Assembly: GCA_016787725.1 (NCBI GenBank)
Contig: JAEUTZ010000025.1
Coordinates: 248,001-312,000, forward strand
Length of the DNA: 64,000 nt
Direction of reading: 5' to 3'
Origin: Cyclobacteriaceae bacterium
GTDB lineage: Bacteria > Bacteroidota > Bacteroidia > Cytophagales > Cyclobacteriaceae
Positions 1 through 8,013 of this stretch are shown in pieces (the stretch's first letter is position 1; each line of letters begins with the position of its first letter). The notes beneath the pieces were generated by a model. The model was not told the DNA's origin. It saw only the letters and a list, made by a program, of their open reading frames with translations, and ran no database searches. The position numbers were made by a program, and so were the translations under genes.

Positions 1-62
1 ATGATTACCGCTACAATGATGACAAACAAGTTTGCTCCATCACCAACATTTTGCTCGAACAT
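1..62 (-). CDS. Possible 5' end of an unidentified gene running off the left edge
   Basis: On the minus strand an ATG at 60-62 opens a frame that stays open to the window edge (about 20 codons). The start reads MFEQNVGDG and then becomes hydrophobic (LFVIIVAVI), as an N-terminal membrane segment would. It lies downstream of, and in the same direction as, the HD-domain gene, so it could be the next gene of that operon. A GC-rich inverted repeat (CCCGGC/GCCGGG, 100-105 and 118-123) sits between the two. Too little is visible to name a family, and the frame could be chance. Confidence 0.35.
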   Translation of the reverse strand, partial: MFEQNVGDGANLFVIIVAVI

Positions 63-136
63 AATGCTTTCGTTTTTTTGTGTTTCAAAGGTAAGGGTTC
101 CCGGCAAAATCCCAACAGCCGGGTTGATAAAATACC

Positions 137-679
137 CTAAATTCCCAACTCTTCCCGGTTCTTTTTAAGCACTTCAATGATGAAGGCAATGTGCTCCGGC
201 AGGTCTACTCCCAGCAATTCAACACCTTTATAAACTTCATCGCGCTCCACCTTGGCAGCAAATCCTTTGTCTTTCAATTTTTTAATCACGGATTTCACTT
301 CCAAGGTCGTGATTCCATCCGGCCGAACCTGACAGCACGCAACTATAAAACCAGTGAGTTCATCGCTGGCGAGCAGGGCTTTATCCAACCGGGTTTCATA
401 CGGAACATTCCATTTGGTATAATGGGCCGAGATGGCATGAGCGATGGATTCTTCACCGAGCATTTTCAGTTTTTCTACAATTACCTGGGGGTGTTTTTCC
501 GGATGCGCCTCATAATCGGCATCGTGCAACAGGCCCGCAATCGCCCAGGTGTCTTTGTCTTCCCCGTACTTTTCGGCATACGCCTCCATGACCAATTCAA
601 GGGTGCGCATATGGCGCAATAAGCTTTGATTTTTGGTAAGATCGGTCAGGATCTCACGGGCGTGCGATCGGGTAATCAT
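137..679 (-). CDS. HD-domain metal-dependent phosphohydrolase
   Basis: A soluble 180-residue protein with the HD signature: a His at 23 (LRHM) and the LLHDADYE motif with His52-Asp53, followed by further His residues near 64 and 86. These are typical metal ligands of HD phosphohydrolases, which hydrolyse phosphate esters of nucleotides or other small molecules. The length fits the short HDIG-type proteins of Bacteroidota rather than the multidomain RelA/SpoT or c-di-GMP enzymes. Its start overlaps the stop of the upstream TPR gene by 4 bp, so the two are probably co-translated. The substrate cannot be read from the sequence. Confidence 0.85.
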   Translation of the reverse strand: MITRSHAREILTDLTKNQSLLRHMRTLELVMEAYAEKYGEDKDTWAIAGLLHDADYEAHPEKHPQVIVEKLKMLGEESIAHAISAHYTKWNVPYETRLDKALLASDELTGFIVACCQVRPDGITTLEVKSVIKKLKDKGFAAKVERDEVYKGVELLGVDLPEHIAFIIEVLKKNREELGI

Positions 680-1824
680 TTCCTGCTGATGGTCTTTCTT
701 TTGGAATAGAAAATGTTCAATGCACCCAGCACAATCCCTATTCCGAGAATGGAAATGGTAATGATCATTCGTGTTTTTTGCAGTTCCAGGGTCTTAATTT
801 CTTTTTCTGCTTTCAAGGACTCCATTTCGCGTTCCTTTTCCTGCAACTCAAGGGCAATTTCCATTTGTGCAATTTTTCGGGTGCTCTCTGTGCCATGAAT
901 CTTTTCTTTTGCTGCATCGTATCGAACCATGGTCTCGTACGCTTCTTTCATCCTCCCTTGTTTTGAATAATTTAGTGCCATGCTTTTATAAATATTCGGT
1001 TCAAAGTAGAATGCCTGCATTTCTTTGCTGAGAATCAGGGCACTGTCCAGGTACGCTTGTGCATTTTTAAATTGTCCTGCTTGTGCAAAAACTTCCCCCA
1101 GGCTACTCATCACATTTAACACAACCAGTTGATTGTTTTCGTCACGGGCTAGCCGTGCTGCCCGTTGATAGTATTCGGCCGCCCGTTGAAAGTTACCTTG
1201 CTTGTAATACAGGTTGCCAATGTTACTGAGTGGCTCCGAATAGGCCTGGCCTTTTTCCTGGCTCAGCTGGTAAGCCTGAGTATAATACTTCAAGGCTTGT
1301 TCATACAGTTGCAAATCATTGTGGATATTCCCGAGATTATTCATCGACAAGATGATTCGATCCTTGTCATTGAGTTGTACGAATTGACTGTACGATTCCT
1401 CGTAATATTTCATGGCGTTGCCATAATCTTTTTTAATCGAATAGATGCTGCCAATATTGTTTTTCGTGGAGGCAATGCCTTCCTGGTTTTGCAGCCCCTC
1501 ATAAATCTGTAAGGAGATTAAATAGTACTCCAGGGCTTTATCTAGCGCACCTTGATTTTTATACGCTACCCCCAGATTGTTGTAAGAGGCAGCCATTCCT
1601 TTTTTGTCATCAATATCAGTTGCCAAAGACAGCGCCTCTCGTGTATACCCGATAGCTTCAACCGGATCAGAATTCAACGTGGCCTTGAATAATTCATTCA
1701 ATGTCTTGACTTTCAGGTCACCCTCTGCGGACATCAACGCCTGGTTAAGACTATCAATTTTGGATTGTCCCAGCGTTATTGAACAAATTAGGGTAAATAT
1801 CCAGAGGGAAGGAAAGGTCTTCAT
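676..1824 (-). CDS. Exported tetratricopeptide-repeat protein with C-terminal coiled coil and membrane anchor
   Basis: This 382-residue protein starts with a signal peptide (to about residue 20). Six or more TPR units follow (repeated NNLG/NIGN and ALEYY-type motifs, about residues 50-290), then a charged Glu/Lys/Gln-rich coiled coil (about 315-350) and one transmembrane helix (about 352-372) with a short KRK-rich tail. In many Bacteroidota proteins this arrangement continues after the helix into a histidine-kinase or LuxR-type output domain. Here the reading frame stops within about ten residues of the helix, so no output domain is present. It overlaps the HD-domain gene by 4 bp. A scaffold or sensor role is inference. 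Confidence 0.85.
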   Translation of the reverse strand: MKTFPSLWIFTLICSITLGQSKIDSLNQALMSAEGDLKVKTLNELFKATLNSDPVEAIGYTREALSLATDIDDKKGMAASYNNLGVAYKNQGALDKALEYYLISLQIYEGLQNQEGIASTKNNIGSIYSIKKDYGNAMKYYEESYSQFVQLNDKDRIILSMNNLGNIHNDLQLYEQALKYYTQAYQLSQEKGQAYSEPLSNIGNLYYKQGNFQRAAEYYQRAARLARDENNQLVVLNVMSSLGEVFAQAGQFKNAQAYLDSALILSKEMQAFYFEPNIYKSMALNYSKQGRMKEAYETMVRYDAAKEKIHGTESTRKIAQMEIALELQEKEREMESLKAEKEIKTLELQKTRMIITISILGIGIVLGALNIFYSKRKTISRK

Positions 1825-1946
1825 GAAATTGATTTAACTGGTTAAAATTAAGAATTATCCAGGAACCTTGGGGTTGGTCAATCGTTTAAGTACCCTTAAT
1901 GATATCTGGCATAAAATTGTAATCTTGTCATGAAAACTAAAGTTCT

Positions 1947-2432
1947 ATGAAGCAGGTGGCTGCAATTCTTCTCAGCTTGGCAAGTCTTCAGGCAAAAGGT
2001 CAGTCGGATCAGGAAGGCAAAGCCATCCTGCAGCCAATTACAAGGCTGTTTACCGGCATGAACTTAGGCGATAGTGCCATGGTACACAGCGCGTTTGCAT
2101 CGGAGGTTACCTTCGTCAGCATCTCGAAGGACAAAGCCGGGAATGTAGTGGTCAGGCGTTCCATGTTGGGTGATTTTTTGAGAGCGGTGGGAACTCCGCA
2201 CCCGGAACCGTGGAGTGAACCCATTTGGGATACCCGCATAGAGGTGGATGGCGCCTTTGCCCAGGTGTGGACGAAGTATGCCTTTTACCTCGGTCGAAAA
2301 TTCAGTCATTGTGGGGTGGATGCCTTTCAGTTGATAAAGGAAGGCAATGATTGGAAGATTATTCATCTGGCCGATACCCGGCAACGTACTGGTTGCATTG
2401 TACCCACTGTAGTCAGTGAACAATTTAAATGA
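1947..2432 (+). CDS. Secreted NTF2-like (SnoaL/DUF4440-type) protein
   Basis: A 161-residue protein with an N-terminal signal peptide (cleavage expected near AKGQS, about residue 19). The body has the alpha+beta cone pattern of NTF2-like proteins: a helical start (LFTGMNLGDSAMVHSAFASEV), then strands including AQVWTKYAFYLG and a final GNDWKIIHLADTR strand pair, which is typical of the SnoaL/lumazine-binding-like group. Such proteins bind small hydrophobic ligands or have minor catalytic roles, and the specific one is unknown. The stop overlaps the next start by 4 bp (ATGA), pointing to an operon with the histidine phosphatase. Confidence 0.8.
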   Translation: MKQVAAILLSLASLQAKGQSDQEGKAILQPITRLFTGMNLGDSAMVHSAFASEVTFVSISKDKAGNVVVRRSMLGDFLRAVGTPHPEPWSEPIWDTRIEVDGAFAQVWTKYAFYLGRKFSHCGVDAFQLIKEGNDWKIIHLADTRQRTGCIVPTVVSEQFK

Positions 2433-2932
2433 AAACTGAAATGAGGGTTTTAATCATCATCCTTTTGGTGGTTGCAGGTGAATGGGTTCACGCGCAATCG
2501 CCCACCACCTTCATTCTCCTACGACATGCCGAAAAAGTGAATGATGGCACGGGGGATCCGGAATTATCGGAAGCAGGCGTGCTGCGGGCAAAGAATTTAA
2601 TGAACTTGTTACAAAAGAATGCGATCGATGCAATTTATTCAACGCCCTACAAACGTACGCGCAACACGGTGATGCCGTTGGCTACCACCCGCATGTTACC
2701 CGTACAAGATTATGACGGTCTTACGATGGAGCAGATCGATCACATGATCGGCAAGCATGGGGGTGGAACCGTGTTGGTGGTAGGACATTCCAATACTATT
2801 CCCGGTATTGTCAATTTCCTGACCGGTAAAAATGAATACAAGAATTTTGAAGAAACAGAATATGGCAACTTAATCATTGTAACTGTTTTCGAGAAAGGGA
2901 AAAAGACCAGCGTAACCTGGATCACGTACTAA
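2429..2932 (+). CDS. Exported histidine-phosphatase (phosphoglycerate mutase-like) family protein
   Basis: The 167-residue protein has a signal peptide ending near HAQ (residue 23). The phosphatase signature LLRHAEK follows, with the catalytic Arg32-His33. A second basic motif, STPYKRTR (about 71-78), and the distal VVGHS motif (His120) complete the active-site set of the RHG/histidine phosphatase superfamily. These enzymes form a phosphohistidine intermediate and remove phosphate from diverse substrates. The short length resembles SixA-like members, but the signal peptide places it in the periplasm. It is translationally coupled to the NTF2-like gene upstream. Confidence 0.85.
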   Translation: MKTEMRVLIIILLVVAGEWVHAQSPTTFILLRHAEKVNDGTGDPELSEAGVLRAKNLMNLLQKNAIDAIYSTPYKRTRNTVMPLATTRMLPVQDYDGLTMEQIDHMIGKHGGGTVLVVGHSNTIPGIVNFLTGKNEYKNFEETEYGNLIIVTVFEKGKKTSVTWITY

Positions 2933-3019
2933 ACGATTTTTGATTCTGATCACGGGCAACCTCCGCCTGGGTTCTGATAAGCCGTTTTAAATCCGAATTC
3001 CAATGTTTAAATTCGTAGC

Positions 3020-3442
3020 ATGAGTGGGTGCTGGGGATTTCGTATGTTAATCGTGAGCTTGTTTTTGACAAGCAACCTGAAGGCGCAAAGCGAGGAGGAA
3101 TTGCGCAAAAGTATTTATTTCAGGGGCGGTAGTTACGACATCGATACATTTCAGGCAGCCATGCTATCGGATTGGCTGGATTCTATTCCCAACCTGTTGG
3201 ATAAATACCAGATTCAATTAATTAGTCATACCGATCCCATTGGTGGAAAAGAGTTCAATGAATGGCTTTCAAAAATGAGGAGCCAGGCGGTATATGACCT
3301 CTTGCTTTTAAAAGACATACCCGAAAATCTGATCAGCATTAAAGATTGGGGATTGGAGAACCCGGTATACCGGAATGATACCTATCTGGGAATGCGTATG
3401 AACCGCAGGGTAGATGTAATTCTATACCCATTTGTTTTTTAA
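3020..3442 (+). CDS. Small OmpA-domain periplasmic protein
   Basis: A 140-residue protein made of a signal peptide (to about residue 23, KAQ) and one OmpA C-terminal-like domain. Recognisable pieces are the first strand with IYFRGGSYDID, the helix LSDWLDSIPNLLDKY, the QLISHTDPIG strand corresponding to the usual GHTD motif, the helix SKMRSQAVYDLL, and the final MRMNRRVDVIL strand containing the conserved NRRV. These residues normally bind the meso-diaminopimelate of peptidoglycan. There is no beta-barrel, so it is likely a free or associated peptidoglycan-binding module. A perfect inverted repeat (CGACCA-C-TGGTCG, 3443-3455) directly follows the stop. Confidence 0.85.
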   Translation: MSGCWGFRMLIVSLFLTSNLKAQSEEELRKSIYFRGGSYDIDTFQAAMLSDWLDSIPNLLDKYQIQLISHTDPIGGKEFNEWLSKMRSQAVYDLLLLKDIPENLISIKDWGLENPVYRNDTYLGMRMNRRVDVILYPFVF

Positions 3443-3532
3443 CGACCACTGGTCGCTTCCGGACACCTTTTTTCACTTGCGGACGAGTTTTGATGCAACT
3501 AATCCCATTTTTGCGCGTCTAATCCCGTATCC

Positions 3533-3581
3533 ACGTCTTGGCATGTAATTAGCCAATGCCATAGGTTGGCTGGCAAGACGT
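3533..3581. repeat. Nested inverted repeat upstream of the ABC ATPase gene
   Basis: Outer arms ACGTCTTG (3533-3540) and CAAGACGT (3574-3581) enclose inner arms AGCCAA (3551-3556) and TTGGCT (3566-3571). A competing pairing, TGGCAT with ATGCCA, is also possible, so two mutually exclusive folds can be drawn. Two direct copies of CTAATCCC (3499-3506 and 3519-3526) lie just before it. There is no T-run, so a plain intrinsic terminator is unlikely. It could be a structured mRNA leader or an operator. The rest of the 3443-3601 gap shows nothing else recognisable. Confidence 0.55.
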
Positions 3582-3601
3582 CCATTTTAAACGCCACATT
3601 C

Positions 3602-4276
3602 ATGATTGCTCTAAAAAACATTGACAAGTTCATCGACTCACGTTTTCAACGCACATTTATTCTGAAAGGCATCGACCTGGAGGTAAAGGAAGGAGAGTTT
3701 CTAACAATCATGGGTCCTAGTGGTTCCGGAAAATCTACCCTGATGAATATTATGGGCATGCTGGACGAGCCCTCAGCCGGAGAGTATTACTTTTTTGACA
3801 ATCCGGTGCACAAAATGAAAGAGAAGCAGAAAAGTGACATGCACAAAAATTATATCGGTTTCATCTTTCAGGCCTATCATCTGATTGATGAACTGACGGT
3901 ATACGAAAATATTGAAACCCCACTCCTCTACAAAGGCGTTGGCAGTGCTCAACGCAAAAGCATGGTGGCGGAAATGCTGGATCGATTTAACATGGTTGCG
4001 AAGAAGGATTTATTTCCGGAGCAGCTATCAGGAGGGCAGCAGCAATTGGTGGGCATTGCCCGCGCCATCGTGGGGCAACCTAAACTGTTGTTGGCTGATG
4101 AACCGACCGGCAACCTCCATTCCGAGCAAGGCAAGCAGATCATGGATATTTTTGAAAAACTAAACGAAGAAGGTATAACCATCATTCAGGTTACCCACTC
4201 GGAAGAAAATGCTAAAAGAGGAAAGCGCATTGTTCGCATTGCAGATGGTGCTGTTGAGTCGGATACTGTAAATTGA
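3602..4276 (+). CDS. ABC transporter ATP-binding protein (MacB/LolD-like)
   Basis: This 225-residue ATPase has Walker A GPSGSGKS (38-45), a Q-loop at FIFQAYH (about 88-93), signature LSGGQQQ (142-148), Walker B LLLADEPTG (162-170) and a switch His at VTHS. Sequence and length match the MacB/LolD/FtsE-type ATPases that power lipoprotein or efflux export. The residue after the signature is Leu (QQQLVGIARA) where Arg is usual. The ATG at 3602 gives the normal family N-terminus. An upstream in-frame TTG at 3566 would add 12 residues and would lie inside the inverted repeat. No permease or adaptor gene adjoins it; a TolC-type gene follows after 23 bp. Confidence 0.88.
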   Translation: MIALKNIDKFIDSRFQRTFILKGIDLEVKEGEFLTIMGPSGSGKSTLMNIMGMLDEPSAGEYYFFDNPVHKMKEKQKSDMHKNYIGFIFQAYHLIDELTVYENIETPLLYKGVGSAQRKSMVAEMLDRFNMVAKKDLFPEQLSGGQQQLVGIARAIVGQPKLLLADEPTGNLHSEQGKQIMDIFEKLNEEGITIIQVTHSEENAKRGKRIVRIADGAVESDTVN

Positions 4277-4299
4277 ATCGAATAACCAATCAATAACGT

Positions 4300-5676
4300 A
4301 TGAAGCAGTTTTTATTCCTGATCCTTATTTGTGTTACGGGAGGGGTGGCAGCTCAGGAAAGTGAGGATAAGATTTTAACTTTTCAGGAAGCGGTTAGCAT
4401 TGCCTTGCGCAACAACGTTACCTTGGCGCAACAGAAGAATAACCTCGAAGCGGCTCAAATGCAACGCACGGCCAGCCTTGTTAATATGGCACCCACTGTG
4501 AACATAAACGCTTTTGCGCAACAGTTTAACGGGAACTCGTTTAACCAGCAACAAGGCCGAGCCGTGAACGGTGTGCGCGATGCGGTAAACGGATCACTCA
4601 ATGCAAGTTTGCCCTTGTTTAATGGATTTAATCTGGTGAACAGCGTTAAGCAAACCAGCAATCAGTTGGAAGCGCAAAGCTATTTTGTGAAACGAACCAC
4701 AGAAGACGTAATCAATACGGTTTCCTCACAATATTTGCAGGTGCTCCTGGATATTGAATTGTTAAGAATTGCAGTGGAGAATTTAGAAGCACAGAAAGTG
4801 CAATTGGATCAGATTAAGGAGCAAGTGAATGTCGGAAGCCGGTCACCGGTAGATGAATATAACCAATTGGGCCTAACAAAGGCTTCCGAACTGCGGATGT
4901 TACAGGCTGAAATTAATTTAACCAACGACCGGGCGATGTTAACGCAGACGTTGTTAATTGATCCGTTCGCGGAATTTGAGGTGGAAAAGCCTACCTGGTC
5001 TCTGGAGGAAGTGATTCTGGTGGATCCAAATCCTGAAGCGATGTATACCCTCGCCAAAGAGAATCGCGGGGATCTGCTACGGGCGATCAACACGGAAGAA
5101 GCATCACGCTATGGAATGATGGCAACACGGGGGTTAATGGCCCCGGCATTGGGTGCTTTCTTTAGTTATGGTTCTGCCTACAATTATCAACACGATATTC
5201 CGGATTCCATTCTGGCAAACAATCCAAGCATCAACCGGCCTTTCGAGGATCAATTCAGGACCGACAACGTTTATAAGAGTTATGGATTGCAATTGACGAT
5301 TCCTATTCTAAATGGGTTTCAAGCTCGAAACCGAATGGTCCAGCAAAAAATTACCTACCGCAACAATAAGCTACAACGCGATAACACCGAAATTATCGTA
5401 AAGACTGATGTGTTGAGGGCTTCAAAAAACTTCCAGGTTGGTAAAACTGCCTACCAAGTGAGCCAGGCTCAATTAGATGCTGCAGAACTCGCTTTTCAGT
5501 TGGAATCGGAACGGTACGAACTCGGAATTACCAATTTTGTTGACTTTGCTCAAGCCAATCGCCAGTTGGTGCAGGCCCAAACCGATAAGGCACAGGCGGA
5601 GTACCGGCTGATCTTTCAAAAAATCCTGTTGGAGTATGCCACAGGAACCCTCAAAATTGAAGGAATTCAGGATTAG
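4300..5676 (+). CDS. TolC-family outer-membrane efflux protein
   Basis: A 458-residue protein with a signal peptide (to about residue 18, VAAQE) followed by the duplicated long-helix pattern of outer-membrane efflux proteins: LTFQEAVSIALRNNVTLAQ in the first half and a second helix pair containing QLDAAELAFQLESERYELG and TNFVDFAQANRQL. These assemble as trimers spanning the outer membrane and periplasm. Length is typical. It is likely co-transcribed with the ABC ATPase 23 bp upstream. The usual membrane-fusion protein and permease are missing nearby, so partners must be encoded elsewhere. A strong hairpin terminator follows. Confidence 0.9.
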   Translation: MKQFLFLILICVTGGVAAQESEDKILTFQEAVSIALRNNVTLAQQKNNLEAAQMQRTASLVNMAPTVNINAFAQQFNGNSFNQQQGRAVNGVRDAVNGSLNASLPLFNGFNLVNSVKQTSNQLEAQSYFVKRTTEDVINTVSSQYLQVLLDIELLRIAVENLEAQKVQLDQIKEQVNVGSRSPVDEYNQLGLTKASELRMLQAEINLTNDRAMLTQTLLIDPFAEFEVEKPTWSLEEVILVDPNPEAMYTLAKENRGDLLRAINTEEASRYGMMATRGLMAPALGAFFSYGSAYNYQHDIPDSILANNPSINRPFEDQFRTDNVYKSYGLQLTIPILNGFQARNRMVQQKITYRNNKLQRDNTEIIVKTDVLRASKNFQVGKTAYQVSQAQLDAAELAFQLESERYELGITNFVDFAQANRQLVQAQTDKAQAEYRLIFQKILLEYATGTLKIEGIQD

Positions 5677-5704
5677 TGCAGGTAGCTGAGAACCTAATTT
5701 TTGC

Positions 5705-5712
5705 TACATTTG
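5705..5712 (+). promoter_or_regulatory. Candidate -7 element for rpsA (TACATTTG)
   Basis: TACATTTG matches the Bacteroidota -7 consensus TAnnTTTG and directly abuts the TolC-gene terminator. No convincing TTG-type -33 box is present at the expected 19-21 bp upstream. If the element is active, transcription would start within the terminator hairpin and the rpsA leader would be about 100 nt. Confidence 0.45.
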
Positions 5713-5713
5713 C

Positions 5714-5746
5714 AGCCCTGCTTAGAAAGCAGGGCTTGTTTTTTGG
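5714..5746 (+). terminator. Intrinsic terminator after the TolC-family gene
   Basis: Perfect 10-bp stem AGCCCTGCTT / AAGCAGGGCT (5714-5723 and 5727-5736) with an AGA loop, followed by a T-rich tract. It ends the ABC/TolC transcript before rpsA. Confidence 0.85.
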
Positions 5747-5818
5747 TTAAAACAGGCATTTTAAACTAAAATTTGTTGCAAGGGCCCACTTGTAACATGT
5801 AAACACGGGCAAAGAATT

Positions 5819-7849
5819 ATGGCGAAAGTCCAGAAAGAAAAGTCGGAAGAATCAAAAGCAAAGGCTTCCAAACCGGTTATTGATGATGCTCCGGTAAAGA
5901 AGGCAGTAAAAGGCGCTGCGGCAGAAGAGCTCTTCGAGAAAGATGAACTCACCGAATTCAAACAAGCTAAAAAAGCGGAAGAAGAAGAAGGCATCAGCCG
6001 GATGATTAAGGATGTAACGGCCCGCAAAGCGGCCACTGAATCCACCATCAGCACCGAAAATTTTGATTGGGATGCGTACGATCGCAAAGGATTTGGTGAA
6101 GGATATTCATCCAAAGACCGTGATGCGTTATTAAAAAAATACGAAGGTACAGTTACTACCATCAACGAAAGTGAACTCGTGGTGGGCACCGTGGTTGGGA
6201 TTAACGACCGCGATGTGATTTTGAACATTGGGTTCAAGTCGGATGGATTGGTACCCTTGGCTGAGTTTAAAGATATGCCCAATCTGAAAATTGGGGACGT
6301 GGTTGACTTGTTTATTGAAGAACGCGAAAACACCATGGGTCAATTGGTTCTTTCCCGCAGAAAGGCCAAGTTGTTGAAAGGTTGGGAAAATGTTCAGAAG
6401 GCCCTTGATACCGACTCGGTAATTGAAGGCTTCGTGAAGCGCAGAACCAAGGGTGGTTTGATTGTGGATGTATTTGGCATCGAAGCATTCTTACCCGGTT
6501 CTCAGATTGATGTTAAACCGATCCGCGACTTTGATATCTATGTCAATAAGAACATTGAGGTGAAAGTAGTGAAGATCAACTACACCAATGATAACGTGGT
6601 GGTATCGCACAAGGTGTTGATCGAAAAGGATCTCGAGCAGCAGAAAGCAGTCATTCTCACGAACCTGGAAAAAGGTCAGGTGTTGGAAGGTGTGATTAAG
6701 AACATGACCAACTTTGGTGTGTTTATCGACCTGGGTGGTGTGGATGGATTATTACACATTACCGATATTTCATGGGGCCGCATCAGCCATCCCGATGAGT
6801 TGTTGAAACTTGATCAGGTGGTAAAAGTGGTGGTGCTTGATTTCGATGAAGATAAAAAGCGGATTTCATTAGGCATGAAGCAATTGACGCCTCATCCTTG
6901 GGAGTCCTTGGCAGCTGACATTGCAATCGGATCGAAAGTGAAAGGAAAGATTGTAAACGTTGCGGATTACGGAGCATTCCTTGAATTGCAACCGGGGGTT
7001 GAAGGGTTGATCCACGTTTCCGAAATGAGCTGGTCCCAGCACTTGCGCAATCCTCAGGACTTCATCAAAGTAGGGGATGAATTAGAGGCGGTTGTGTTAA
7101 CCATTGATCGCGAAGAGCGAAAGATGTCGTTGGGCATTAAGCAATTGACGGAAGATCCCTGGACCCGTCAGGATGTGTTGAGCAAGTATGCTGTAGGTAC
7201 CCGCCACAAGGGAATTGTTCGCAACCTGACCAACTTTGGATTGTTCATTGAATTGGAAGAAGGTATTGACGGGTTGGTTCACGTTTCTGATTTAAGCTGG
7301 ACCAAGAAGATCAAACACCCTTCGGAGTTTATCAAAGTAGGAGAAACCCTGGAGGTACAGGTGCTGGAGTTAGATGCCACCAACCGCAGACTGGCGTTGA
7401 GCCACAAGCATTTGGAAGAGAACCCATGGGATACATTCGAAACGATCTTTACCATTGGCTCGCTTCATAAGTGTACCATCATCAGCAAAAACGACAAGGG
7501 GGCTGTGCTGGAATTGCCGTATGGTATTGAAGGATTCTGTTCGGCTAAAAATCTGGTGAAGCAGGATGAAAGTAAAGCGGAAGTGGGAGATGCCTACGAC
7601 TTTAAAGTACTTGAATTCTCCAAGGACGATCGCAGAATTGTGTTGAGCCTGAAAGCCACCTGGTCAGCGGAAGAGGAGAAGACCGTTCAACCTCAGCAAC
7701 TCAAGAAGAAAGCGGCCCCGAAAGGGAAGAGCATCGATAAGATAAACCAGGAGTCGGAGAAATCTACCCTGGGCGACATCGAAGCGTTGAGTGCATTGAA
7801 AGAGAAGATGAGTGCCGCGAAAGCGAAGCCGTCAGACGAAGCGAAGTAA
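5819..7849 (+). CDS. rpsA: 30S ribosomal protein S1
   Basis: The 676-residue protein carries six S1/OB-fold RNA-binding repeats. They begin near residues 120 (ELVVGTVVGIN), 205 (SVIEGFVKRR), 288 (GQVLEGVIKNMTNFG), 372 (GSKVKGKIVNVADYG), 459 (GTRHKGIVRNLTNFG) and 545 (GSLHKCTIISKN). Repeats 3-5 end in the characteristic HxxDxSW or HVSEMSW motif. A Lys/Glu/Ala-rich extension of about 110 residues precedes the first repeat, and a basic tail follows the last. S1 recruits mRNA to the 30S subunit, which matters particularly where Shine-Dalgarno sequences are rare, as here. It forms a single-gene unit with a terminator on each side. Confidence 0.96.
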   Translation: MAKVQKEKSEESKAKASKPVIDDAPVKKAVKGAAAEELFEKDELTEFKQAKKAEEEEGISRMIKDVTARKAATESTISTENFDWDAYDRKGFGEGYSSKDRDALLKKYEGTVTTINESELVVGTVVGINDRDVILNIGFKSDGLVPLAEFKDMPNLKIGDVVDLFIEERENTMGQLVLSRRKAKLLKGWENVQKALDTDSVIEGFVKRRTKGGLIVDVFGIEAFLPGSQIDVKPIRDFDIYVNKNIEVKVVKINYTNDNVVVSHKVLIEKDLEQQKAVILTNLEKGQVLEGVIKNMTNFGVFIDLGGVDGLLHITDISWGRISHPDELLKLDQVVKVVVLDFDEDKKRISLGMKQLTPHPWESLAADIAIGSKVKGKIVNVADYGAFLELQPGVEGLIHVSEMSWSQHLRNPQDFIKVGDELEAVVLTIDREERKMSLGIKQLTEDPWTRQDVLSKYAVGTRHKGIVRNLTNFGLFIELEEGIDGLVHVSDLSWTKKIKHPSEFIKVGETLEVQVLELDATNRRLALSHKHLEENPWDTFETIFTIGSLHKCTIISKNDKGAVLELPYGIEGFCSAKNLVKQDESKAEVGDAYDFKVLEFSKDDRRIVLSLKATWSAEEEKTVQPQQLKKKAAPKGKSIDKINQESEKSTLGDIEALSALKEKMSAAKAKPSDEAK

Positions 7850-7868
7850 TGAGCGCTTTATAAGGATA

Positions 7869-7900
7869 AAAGAAGGTGGCTATTGTCACCTTCTTTTTTT
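7869..7900 (+). terminator. Intrinsic terminator of rpsA
   Basis: Stem AAGAAGGTG (7870-7878) pairs with CACCTTCTT (7887-7895) and runs into a T-tract ending at 7900. It lies 20 bp after the rpsA stop. Confidence 0.88.
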
Positions 7901-7906
7901 AGTGCG

Positions 7907-7936
7907 TTGTAATACGGGTCGATTTTTATAGTTTTG
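7907..7936 (+). promoter_or_regulatory. Bacteroidota-type promoter for the tRNA-Cys transcript
   Basis: A TTG at 7907-7909 is followed after exactly 19 bp by TAGTTTTG (7929-7936). This matches the -33 TTG / -7 TAnnTTTG architecture with standard spacing. The predicted start near 7942 places the tRNA-like half-copy at the 5' end of the primary transcript, ahead of the true tRNA. Confidence 0.75.
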
Positions 7937-7952
7937 TGCAGATCATTGGTCT

Positions 7953-7996
7953 CGTGGCCGAGTGTCACGCCCCAGGCGTGATGAGCTCTGCAAAAG
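7953..7996 (+). pseudogene. Half-copy of tRNA-Cys interrupted by a palindrome
   Basis: Twelve bases at 7953-7964 equal tRNA positions 8019-8030 (end of the acceptor strand plus 5' D-arm). Fifteen bases at 7982-7996 equal 8038-8052 (anticodon arm with the GCA loop). Between them the 7 bases of the true tRNA are replaced by a 17-bp palindrome TCACGCC-CCA-GGCGTGA (7965-7981). The T arm and 3' acceptor strand are absent, so it cannot form a working tRNA. It lies between the promoter and the intact gene. It may be a decayed tandem duplicate or a leader element; which one is unknown. Confidence 0.75.
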
Positions 7997-8013
7997 GAAA
8001 TTGAAAAATAAAA

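Noticed and set aside
100..123. Terminator after the HD-domain gene
   Set aside because: The GC arms are only 6 bp around a 12-nt loop and no T-run follows on the minus strand, so it was not listed as a terminator.
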